Assembly (NCBI GenBank): GCA_028688535.1
Contig: JAQTXY010000129.1
Location: forward strand, 1-6,270
DNA from: Methanothrix sp.
Lineage (GTDB): Archaea > Halobacteriota > Methanosarcinia > Methanotrichales > Methanotrichaceae
Length of the DNA stretch: 6,270 nt
Direction: 5' to 3'
Position numbers and translations under genes: made by a program. How positions within the stretch are numbered: the stretch's first letter is position 1; each line of letters begins with the position of its first letter. Of the stretch, positions 1 through 5,590 are shown piece by piece. The notes below the pieces were generated by a model. That model was not told the origin of the DNA and searched no databases. It was given only the letters and a program-made list of their open reading frames with translations.

Positions 1-399
1 ATTGCACCGCAGATAACCACGTTCTTTACCTATACCTCGGAGAGTGCTCACCTGGCCCCGGTGATGATCGCATTTATGCATGTCATGTGCCTGTTCTATC
101 CTTTCGTCTCGCCCGGCATCATGTCCGCCTGTCTCTTCCAGGGTGCAGGCAAAGGGCTTACCTCTCTCTTGCTCAATATGCTGCGCGATGTGATTCTCAT
201 AACCATGTTGTCTTTTGTTCTGGGCATGGTCCTGGGACTGGGTCAGGAGGGCATCTGGTGGGGGATTGTCTTTGGCAATATCAGTGGGAGTCTTTTTGCC
301 TACCTGTGGGCCAAGCTGTACATATCGCATCTGGTAAAGGATATGATCACCGAGATGAAGGCTGAGAATCGTGGCGCTGCGAAGAGGCTGGAGTTTTAG
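1..399 (+). CDS. MATE-family efflux transporter, C-terminal part (5' end outside window)
   Basis: The reading frame is open from base 1 to the TAG at 397-399 and gives the last 132 residues of a membrane protein; the true start lies upstream. Three hydrophobic segments are visible: around residues 22-40, 58-80 (rich in Leu, Val and Met) and 84-104. Between the first two is a Phe-Gln-Gly-Ala-Gly-Lys-Gly loop followed by an Arg-containing helix start. This LFQGxGK...R pattern and the following GxxGIWWG segment are typical of the second half of MATE (multi-antimicrobial extrusion, DinF/NorM-like) transporters, which export drugs or metabolites in exchange for Na+ or H+. The charged tail (EMKAENRGAAKRLEF) fits a cytoplasmic C-terminus. 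The substrate cannot be told. The gene is convergent with the nitrilase-like gene 97 bp downstream and shows no obvious link to the CRISPR genes. Confidence 0.82.
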   Translation: MAPQITTFFTYTSESAHLAPVMIAFMHVMCLFYPFVSPGIMSACLFQGAGKGLTSLLLNMLRDVILITMLSFVLGMVLGLGQEGIWWGIVFGNISGSLFAYLWAKLYISHLVKDMITEMKAENRGAAKRLEF

Positions 400-460
400 A
401 CGGCGATCAGCTGGAAACCCCAAATATTAATGTCGGCTGACCGAAATGATCAGCGACAAT

Positions 461-474
461 TGGAGTTCGCTCCA
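461..474 (+). terminator. UUCG-capped hairpin between convergent genes
   Basis: TGGAG-TTCG-CTCCA forms a perfect 5-bp stem closed by a UUCG tetraloop when read on the plus strand. It lies 62 nt after the MATE stop codon and 22 nt beyond the end of the nitrilase-like gene. Pyrimidine- and T-rich sequence follows (T runs near 500-512). It could end or stabilise the MATE transcript. Archaeal termination depends mainly on U-tracts rather than hairpins, so the role is tentative. Confidence 0.35.
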
Positions 475-496
475 TTCTGTTCCACCCTATAGCCTA

Positions 497-1969
497 CTAT
501 TCCTTGCTTTTTCTGTAAAGGTGCAATTCGCCCAAACCCGCCGGATACAGCGATTGCCCGTTTATACAATTGACCGGTATTCGCTCTGCCATATCGTATG
601 CATCCAGATGAGGATTGCATGGAGATGGAGACTGAGGGTCTTTACAGGTTGCTCCGTTAACGTTCTTGGTCCCTTTGGCATTGTCGTATCCCGGTATCTC
701 CTGATCGCCATATCTGAAAGCCAGTTGGCTATGACTATAATACGGTTTCTCAAGCCGCACCATGGTTTGGGCACAGCTCGCATAAACACCGCATGTTATC
801 TTTTTGAATGTTCCGGAATCCGGGATAACCGGTTCGCCGTTCTCGTTGTATTCTGTCAGAATCGGGTCGCATCCGTCACAATTGAATATCACCCCATCAA
901 CCCCTGAAGATACAGACGCATCCAGTATTTGCATTCCCCCGGATGGGATCAGCTGTATAGCCAGCGGCGGATTGTCTGCTGCTGCACCGTTTTCTTTTGT
1001 CATACCGACGGTCCGACGCAATCGTTTAAGTCTATGATCCAGACATACCTCGACCCCTATTTGCACAAGATCTGCAGTGGATCTGTTAACATATGGAACG
1101 CTCATCCTGGCAGCCAGCGGCGCAGCCTTCGTGTTCTTGTCGCCTTCGTAGATGCTAATGGATGGATAGCCAGCCAGCCATTCCGTAATCATTCCGCCAT
1201 GAGACAGCATACCATCCGCGTCCAGCATTCCCATTGTAAGGTCTACAGTAGACTCATTCTGTTTTTCATAGCCGAAACAACGCACATTTTTCTTGTCCCG
1301 AACGAGGAGCGCCCCGCGATTTCTTACTATACACAGAGGATTGGCTCTGTAGTGAATCATCAACTCATCAATGTGTTTCTCTGTTTTTGAAACAGGACTC
1401 CCCATGCTCAAGTAGCTGAATGCCTTGATGCGCGGACCATGCATAAGCGAGTCGAGCCTATTCGTAATATTAAGACCGGCTATCTCCTTATTCAGGGCAT
1501 CTTGTCGCTCTTCCACTCTACTCGACATGAGAAATTCATTAAAATTCGGTTCATTACATGTGAGAACTGAGCCGATACAAAACAGCCAAACCTCATTATT
1601 CAACTCGGTCGATAGCTTGGTAATCTCGTCCTTGAGTTTGGAGCAAATATACTCATAAGGATACTTGTTGTCAATCACAACCTCTGGATAAGGCCCCTGT
1701 CTACAATGAAAGAAGAACTCAGGAATTACGAACCAATGCCGAGTCGTAGCGATGTGCGCATGGACGGATTCGTCACGCGCCTGGAGAAAGGTTTTCACCA
1801 GATAGCTGATTCTCTCATCGATGTCGATTTTGATTTGCTCCGGTGACGTGTCCGCATTGGCCCCTACCCACTGCCCCATGATCCATCGACTGTTTTTCCA
1901 CAAAGGAGTGACATCCGACGGCCCTGTGTACAAAGCCCATGCGATATACGTATCATTCATTGCTGTCAT
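497..1969 (-). CDS. Nitrilase-like (carbon-nitrogen hydrolase superfamily) protein, divergent
   Basis: A 490-residue protein when started at the ATG at 1969. That start has GGAG (1979-1976) six nt upstream; an ATG at 1975 sits directly against the GGAG and is less likely. Nitrilase-superfamily enzymes hydrolyse or condense C-N bonds of nitriles or amides with a Glu-Lys-Cys triad. Here the motif WFVIPEFFF supplies a candidate catalytic Glu (residue 84, codon 1720-1718). GVEVCLDH supplies the candidate nucleophilic Cys (residue 309, codon 1045-1043), followed about 30 residues later by PLAIQLIPSGG, which resembles the strand after the Cys in this fold. The Lys is not certain; Lys236 in YEKQNES is a candidate. 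The Glu-Cys spacing of ~225 residues is much longer than the ~110-130 usual in small nitrilases, implying inserts, and the C-terminal third is rich in Cys. No signal peptide or membrane helix is apparent. It is a single-gene unit with its own promoter. Substrate unknown; the family call rests on motifs only. Confidence 0.6.
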   Translation of the reverse strand: MTAMNDTYIAWALYTGPSDVTPLWKNSRWIMGQWVGANADTSPEQIKIDIDERISYLVKTFLQARDESVHAHIATTRHWFVIPEFFFHCRQGPYPEVVIDNKYPYEYICSKLKDEITKLSTELNNEVWLFCIGSVLTCNEPNFNEFLMSSRVEERQDALNKEIAGLNITNRLDSLMHGPRIKAFSYLSMGSPVSKTEKHIDELMIHYRANPLCIVRNRGALLVRDKKNVRCFGYEKQNESTVDLTMGMLDADGMLSHGGMITEWLAGYPSISIYEGDKNTKAAPLAARMSVPYVNRSTADLVQIGVEVCLDHRLKRLRRTVGMTKENGAAADNPPLAIQLIPSGGMQILDASVSSGVDGVIFNCDGCDPILTEYNENGEPVIPDSGTFKKITCGVYASCAQTMVRLEKPYYSHSQLAFRYGDQEIPGYDNAKGTKNVNGATCKDPQSPSPCNPHLDAYDMAERIPVNCINGQSLYPAGLGELHLYRKSKE

Positions 1970-2023
1970 TTTCATCTCCGTAGCGTTTCATTCGAATTAT
2001 CATGAGGATTTATCCCTTCAAAA

Positions 2024-2032
2024 CTATTTAAT
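2024..2032 (-). promoter_or_regulatory. TATA box of the nitrilase-like gene
   Basis: On the minus strand the sequence reads ATTAAATAG, close to the archaeal TATA consensus, with an A-rich stretch (GATAAAAC) just upstream where the BRE would be. Transcription would start near 2002, leaving a leader of ~30 nt that contains the GGAG Shine-Dalgarno sequence at 1979-1976. Another AT-rich string (GATAAATC, near 2008-2015) is a weaker alternative. Confidence 0.45.
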
Positions 2033-2231
2033 GTTTTATCCAGGTCGTCATGGTTTCGAATTAAACTTCCTTCATTGTACTTTTGGATTCTCGAATGCTG
2101 TATACGAGGCGGCGATTATCCGCTGCGCATAGTTGTGCCCCTTTTGGTGTAAATGATGTCTGTATCCGATCTGAGCAGTTCATTCATGGCTCATGGCCGC
2201 TGTCATCGGCTGGGCTATGCGGGTTTGCGGC

Positions 2232-2287
2232 GCCGTCCGCCAGACAGGCCTGGCAGCATGCACACGCTCGCACTTGGGCGCAAGAGG
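2232..2287 (+). repeat. GC-rich dispersed repeat, copy A
   Basis: This 56-bp block aligns without gaps to 3266-3321 in the same orientation, with 7 mismatches (about 87% identity). Its left half contains an imperfect inverted repeat, GCCAGAC-AG-GCCTGGC (2239-2254). Similarity continues weakly to a shared GGGCCTGAGGAG motif at 2294-2305 (3337-3348 in copy B, one mismatch) after a small length difference. It lies just downstream of vapC. It is probably a genome-wide intergenic repeat; no transposase is present. Confidence 0.75.
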
Positions 2288-2359
2288 CCGGTCGGGCCTG
2301 AGGAGTCAGGTGAGGCCACATTAGAATCCAATAACTTCACTACATCTCAATCATGCACG

Positions 2360-2770
2360 CTAAATCAATTGCACATTAAATGAAGAATTAGCTTTATTGT
2401 ACAGTTTCTTATCCAAAGTCAATAGAGGGACTTGCTCTTTTTCTGCCAGGGCTAAAAAGAGGGAATCATAAAAGGACGCTGTAGTAACAATCGAGATATC
2501 ATATGCCTTCGCCATCATATCCTGCGCTCTGACGACATCGCACGCCTCGGAGATAAATGTCTGGCATTTCTGAAGAACATTGAGTGTTAGATCCCTGTCC
2601 ATCCCGAATAGAGTCACCTGTTTCCAGGCAACGTTTCCAACCTCAATCACTGCCAGGTCCAGAGTGACCAAATCCGGTTTGGTGACTGCATCCAGAGCTC
2701 TTTGAGAGGCATCCTCTTTGAAAAACATAGCAGCCAGGATATTTGAATCCAAAGCCACCTTATCAAGCAT
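2360..2770 (-). CDS. vapC: VapC-family PIN-domain ribonuclease toxin
   Basis: A 136-residue protein, the normal size for VapC toxins, which are Mg2+-dependent ribonucleases of the PIN fold that cut specific RNAs and stop growth when the antitoxin is lost. The acidic active-site residues are in the expected places: Asp8 in LDSNIL, Glu43 in VIEVGN, Asp102 in SFYDSLFLALAE and Asp120 in LLTLDKKLY. The ATG at 2770 is preceded by a strong GGAGG (2781-2777) with a 6-nt spacer, lying inside the end of vapB. The start overlaps the vapB stop by 8 bp (ATGCTTGA), the usual arrangement for translational coupling. The protein appears intact, with all four acidic residues kept, so an active toxin is likely. 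Confidence 0.9.
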   Translation of the reverse strand: MLDKVALDSNILAAMFFKEDASQRALDAVTKPDLVTLDLAVIEVGNVAWKQVTLFGMDRDLTLNVLQKCQTFISEACDVVRAQDMMAKAYDISIVTTASFYDSLFLALAEKEQVPLLTLDKKLYNKANSSFNVQLI

Positions 2771-2987
2771 CTCGATCCTCCCGTATCATCTCCGCAGCAC
2801 CGATTGCATTGGGCTTTTGATGCTTCCACAGTTGCTGAGCCTCGGCAAGGAGCCTTTCTTTTTTCTTTTCCCGAACCATTCTCTCCACGGTTTGCTTGAT
2901 CTCTCCCTGCCAATTGACATCAGACATCTCATCCATCATCCGGCGTATACGGTCTTCAATGCGAATGCTATAAACAGCAGTTGACAT
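2763..2987 (-). CDS. vapB: VapB-type antitoxin
   Basis: A 74-residue protein encoded directly upstream of vapC. The N-terminal part (SIRIEDRIRRMMDEM, about residues 7-21) looks like the strand and first helix of a ribbon-helix-helix DNA-binding domain, followed by a charged helical stretch (EKKKERLLAEAQQL). The C-terminus ends in AAEMIREDRDA, a tail typical of VapB proteins that wraps the toxin and inserts an Arg near its active site. The frame stays open upstream to an ATG at 3146. I chose 2987 because the extra 53 residues fall in GC-rich repeat-like sequence, and because a TATA box places the transcription start almost exactly at 2987, implying a leaderless mRNA. The VapB-VapC complex probably represses this promoter. 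Confidence 0.87.
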   Translation of the reverse strand: MSTAVYSIRIEDRIRRMMDEMSDVNWQGEIKQTVERMVREKKKERLLAEAQQLWKHQKPNAIGAAEMIREDRDA

Positions 2988-2996
2988 GTAATGATG

Positions 2997-3007
2997 TTTA
3001 TCATAAA
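2997..3007. promoter_or_regulatory. Palindromic putative VapB(C) operator
   Basis: TTTAT-C-ATAAA is a perfect 11-bp palindrome located between the vapB TATA box and its start codon. Repressor binding there would block polymerase loading, as expected for an autoregulated toxin-antitoxin operon. Assignment is by position and symmetry only. Confidence 0.45.
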
Positions 3008-3009
3008 TG

Positions 3010-3017
3010 TATATAAG
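3010..3017 (-). promoter_or_regulatory. TATA box of the vapBC operon (leaderless promoter)
   Basis: On the minus strand this reads CTTATATA, a near-consensus archaeal TATA box, preceded by the purine/A-rich AGAATAAT as a possible BRE. Its centre is ~26 nt from the vapB ATG, so transcription would begin at or within a base or two of the start codon. There is no Shine-Dalgarno sequence in front of vapB, consistent with a leaderless transcript. Confidence 0.6.
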
Positions 3018-3152
3018 ATTATTCTGCAGCTCGCCCGTCGGCCTCTCGACTCGGGTTACGCTCGTGACTGCTGCCTTTGGGCCGGGCCCTCCTGGGTTGC
3101 GGCGCCACTCGTCAGGGCGGGCAGGGAACGGTTGGGCCGAGATCACGAGTTC

Positions 3153-3176
3153 ACGCGAAGGCGCGAAGCCGCGAAG
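3153..3176 (+). repeat. Tandem 8-bp repeat, three units
   Basis: ACGCGAAG, GCGCGAAG and CCGCGAAG follow each other without gaps; the seven bases after the first are identical in every unit. It sits in the GC-rich spacer upstream of vapB, between the promoter region and copy B of the dispersed repeat. Function unknown. Confidence 0.7.
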
Positions 3177-3265
3177 TTCCGATGAGAGAAGTACATTTTT
3201 TTACCAGAGCCCTCGGGCTGCGTCGGCGGAACCGCTCGCAGGAAAAGGCCATCTCGGGACAGGGG

Positions 3266-3321
3266 GCCGTCCGCCAGGCAGGCCTGGCTGCACGCGCGCG
3301 CTCGCACTCGGGCGCATGAGG
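3266..3321 (+). repeat. GC-rich dispersed repeat, copy B
   Basis: Second copy of the 56-bp element at 2232-2287, same orientation, 49 of 56 positions identical. Its core inverted repeat is perfect here: GCCAGGC-AG-GCCTGGC (3273-3288), so the base changes relative to copy A restore the pairing. Copies A and B are 1,034 bp apart and enclose the vapBC operon. Confidence 0.75.
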
Positions 3322-3602
3322 TAAGTCTGGCCCAGAGGGCCTGAAGAGCCGGAACCGAGTAGATTGCTTTTCTGGTGCTGTATTCTGGTGACAGTTGCGT
3401 TTCGTTACTACTATTAGCATATAATCATATCAGGGAACGACAGGCCAAACCACAAAAGGTAGGAAGATACAAAGGACTCGCAAAGAGATTCGAGGCCAGC
3501 ATCGTTTTTATTGCAAGGCAGTATGTTAGCTTTGCCAGATTCAGGCCTAACTGTGGCTGCTTTGCCCAGGCTCCTGGCTCTCGATCCCCCAAAGTACTTA
3601 TC

Positions 3603-3611
3603 TTTAAATTA
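3603..3611 (+). promoter_or_regulatory. TATA box of the cas6-like fusion gene
   Basis: TTTAAATTA matches the archaeal TATA consensus well and is the best such string in the upstream 100 bp. The start of transcription would fall near 3633, giving a leader of ~47 nt before the ATG at 3680. AGGT (3668-3671) eight nt before that ATG is a modest Shine-Dalgarno match. Confidence 0.42.
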
Positions 3612-3679
3612 TAATCAAAACTAAGAGGGAAACGATTTGGCAATTCAATGTCCTCTGATTAGTGGACAGGTCGGAAATT

Positions 3680-5530
3680 ATGGCTGAAAAGCCATCTGTC
3701 GCTCGGTTTCTCGTATCAAGCGACCAGCCATTGGAGTTGACGATGGCTCTTCCTCTGGCAGAGATAATTCATCAGGCCTTAGTTAAGTTCTCCAATGGCT
3801 CTTGCATATTCACAGGCTGTGATAGCTCACATAGCCCTTTAAAAGGCCACAAGCATGCTTATATCCTATGCGAATCAAACCAGTCGCAAGGAAAGGGCAG
3901 TCAGGGCGATATAACTCATGTTACAGTTTTTTCTTCGAGTGGTTTCGGCTCTCATGATCGAAAAGTTTTGCAGAATTTAGAGCATATTTATGGTGAAAAT
4001 GTTCCGGATATTCAACTCTCGCTAATGAGTCTAGGACATCCTCGAGATTTCGGAGGAACTGACCTGGATTTAGGTCAGTGTCCATTGCTGGCCAAGTCCA
4101 GCACCTGGATTTCACAGACTCCTTTCATTCCCGTGCGCCACCCCAAAATCACTCGGGCGGGCGCGCCCAAGCTGGACGAGCGCGGCCTTCAGATCGACAG
4201 CCCGGAGCACGAGCTGAGAAGATTGCTCAGGCTGGATGGATTTCCGGAGCCGTCTATTGTGGAGAGCGTGCTCCGTACAAGCTTAGGCGGGCGCAATGAA
4301 TTTTGGGCAAGCTTCCAGATCCAGCGGGAAAAAAATTACGCGGCGGAGAGAACTGTCCGCAGGATCGGCTATGGATTTCGCATCCAATTCCCAGGGCCGG
4401 TGCAGGGGCCGATGGCATTAGGTTATGCAGCGCATTTGGGGATGGGATCGTTTGTTGCAGTTGCAGATAGAAATAAGATCGCAGGAGAGGCTAGCGGAAA
4501 ACCTTTGCTTCCTATAGATTTTCAAAAAAAGGGTGATATTCAAATCTGTCTGCTGGATGTAAAAATAAGATTCTTAACACAAGCCTATATTCCTTTATGG
4601 ACAGGAGACAGCTTTCGGGCTGGCTTAGGCAATAAGCTCAGGGATCGTGTCTGTGCCTTCTATGTCAATAGCCAGAAAGATCCATCAATTGCAATGAAGG
4701 AATACCGAAATTGCAGAAAAAATTGCGAATTATCTCAATGCTGCAGTTATGGCAGGTTATTTGTATCATTGCCAAAGGCAGACCAAGATGGTTCTGTCAG
4801 ATTCTTCGAGCCTCCGTTGCCTTTAATTCTCATACCGCCAGCTACAGGTTCCTATGATCCGGATGAGTTCGCTTCTGTTGGCTTTGCCACAATAGGGCAA
4901 GCTTCGGATACTCTGCCGTATATATTTTTAGCCTTAAGAGATCTTGGGAAATCCGGTCTAGGAAGGGACCGTCACATTGGCGGCGGCAGATTCAATTTGG
5001 ATTCAGCTGATAGTCTTACCCCTCAGGAAAGAAAACAAGTGTACCACAACGATAATCTACAGAACATGATAAGTTCTTTTAGCTATTTTGACATTCTCAG
5101 GCAGGCGGAAGGGTTTAATGGCTCTGTGGCCTTGAAATTTTTAACACCAACCCATATAGGAGATGAAATCGGATATTCATCTCGCCCGTCTTTCGGGATG
5201 CTTCTTATGCATTTGCTCCTGCGTGCCAATACTCTATCATCATCGCATGGAACTGGATATCTCTATAATCCCAGAGAATGTCAGAATATTCTGGAAAATG
5301 CGGAAAAGGTGGAGCAAGTATCAGCCTTTGTGAAGGAGATTCATGCTCGTCGCCAGGCCAATATGAATAATGAATTTGTTTGGCAGCCACCCTACTTTTT
5401 GGGAGAGATCATTTACAGAGGATCTTTCTCAAAGGATATGATGGCCTTGCTCTCGCTTGGTGAAATCATTCATGTGGGAAGAGCGGCTACCATTGGTAAT
5501 GGAATGTTCAAGATGCAAAGGCATTCGTGA
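3680..5530 (+). CDS. Csb2-like / Cas6 tandem fusion, putative pre-crRNA endoribonuclease
   Basis: A 616-residue protein from the ATG at 3680; a GTG at 3662 would add six residues but lacks a ribosome site. Cas6 enzymes cut the CRISPR precursor RNA into crRNAs. Residues ~1-260 resemble the Cas6-like half of Csb2 (type I-G): LPLAEIIHQAL, then FTGCD...GHKHAY (56-61), a THVTVFSSSGF strand, W143...TPFIPVRHPK (to 156), RRIGYGFRIQFPGP (from 227) and GPMALGYAAHLGMG (243-256), where a Csb2 would normally end. The Cas5 half of Csb2 is absent. Residues ~285-616 look like a full Cas6: a Cys cluster (C345, C349, C354, C355), LPYIFLALRDLGKSGLG (409-425), and the terminal GEIIHVGRAATIGNG loop (594-608) typical of RAMP proteins. 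This is roughly double the usual Cas6 length (~250-350). Neighbour: csm5, convergent, 60 bp away. The module assignments come from remembered family motifs; the endonuclease role is inferred. Confidence 0.78.
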   Translation: MAEKPSVARFLVSSDQPLELTMALPLAEIIHQALVKFSNGSCIFTGCDSSHSPLKGHKHAYILCESNQSQGKGSQGDITHVTVFSSSGFGSHDRKVLQNLEHIYGENVPDIQLSLMSLGHPRDFGGTDLDLGQCPLLAKSSTWISQTPFIPVRHPKITRAGAPKLDERGLQIDSPEHELRRLLRLDGFPEPSIVESVLRTSLGGRNEFWASFQIQREKNYAAERTVRRIGYGFRIQFPGPVQGPMALGYAAHLGMGSFVAVADRNKIAGEASGKPLLPIDFQKKGDIQICLLDVKIRFLTQAYIPLWTGDSFRAGLGNKLRDRVCAFYVNSQKDPSIAMKEYRNCRKNCELSQCCSYGRLFVSLPKADQDGSVRFFEPPLPLILIPPATGSYDPDEFASVGFATIGQASDTLPYIFLALRDLGKSGLGRDRHIGGGRFNLDSADSLTPQERKQVYHNDNLQNMISSFSYFDILRQAEGFNGSVALKFLTPTHIGDEIGYSSRPSFGMLLMHLLLRANTLSSSHGTGYLYNPRECQNILENAEKVEQVSAFVKEIHARRQANMNNEFVWQPPYFLGEIIYRGSFSKDMMALLSLGEIIHVGRAATIGNGMFKMQRHS

Positions 5531-5590
5531 ATGCTTATCGCCTATAAAATCGCGTGATCCATTTCCTAAAAGTTTATGCCCCCCTAACTT

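Larger units (their letters stand above)
1976..2359. other. Intergenic region between nitrilase-like gene and vapC
   Basis: This 384-bp spacer has two parts. Positions 1976-2200 are AT-richer and carry the leader and promoter of the nitrilase-like gene. Positions ~2205-2305 are GC-rich and carry the first copy of a repeated element (2232-2287). The short open frames here show no Shine-Dalgarno sequence and no recognisable protein similarity, so I see no gene. No tRNA or CRISPR unit was found. Confidence 0.6.
2988..3679. other. Long intergenic region between vapBC and the cas6-like gene
   Basis: About 690 bp without a convincing gene. It holds, left to right: the vapBC promoter (2988-3020); a GC-rich block (3030-3350) with the 8-bp tandem repeat and copy B of the dispersed repeat; a moderately AT-rich stretch (3350-3600) in which I see no conserved element; and the promoter and leader of the cas6-like gene (3600-3679). 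GGGTTGCGGCGCC at 3094-3106 echoes the sequence just left of copy A (2221-2234), hinting at a third degraded repeat. Open frames in the GC-rich part run in several phases at once and look like by-products of composition. Confidence 0.6.

Noticed and set aside
446..1658. Several plus-strand open frames opposite the nitrilase-like gene
   Set aside because: They lie entirely antisense to a gene with convincing motifs, a ribosome site and a promoter; their translations show no domain and they have no ribosome sites.
2045..2070. tRNA T-loop-like string (GGTTTCGAATTAA)
   Set aside because: No matching acceptor, D or anticodon arms can be folded around it.
2988..3146. N-terminal extension of VapB by 53 residues (ATG at 3146)
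   Set aside because: The extension is Pro/Gly/Arg-rich translation of a GC-rich repeat region, and the TATA box and palindrome lie inside it. The start at 2987 matches the usual VapB beginning.
2232..3321. Insertion sequence or composite transposon around vapBC
   Set aside because: No transposase and no target-site duplications were seen; the repeats are direct, only 56 bp and 87% identical.
3007..3420. Overlapping open frames on both strands in the GC-rich spacer
   Set aside because: Frames are open simultaneously in several phases because of high GC, overlap the dispersed repeat, and lack ribosome sites and known domains.
3375..3643. Small open frames on both strands (about 72-79 residues) upstream of the cas6-like gene
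   Set aside because: No Shine-Dalgarno sequence, no recognisable similarity, and they run into the putative promoter of the fusion gene.
3340..3680. Possible CRISPR array or leader beside the cas6-like gene
   Set aside because: No unit of 25-40 bp is repeated at regular spacing here or elsewhere in the window.
4460..4535. Frameshift or assembly join between the Csb2-like and Cas6 modules
   Set aside because: The frame is continuous with ordinary codons and a plausible linker, and there is no stop or start signal at the junction. An assembly artefact cannot be fully excluded without reads.
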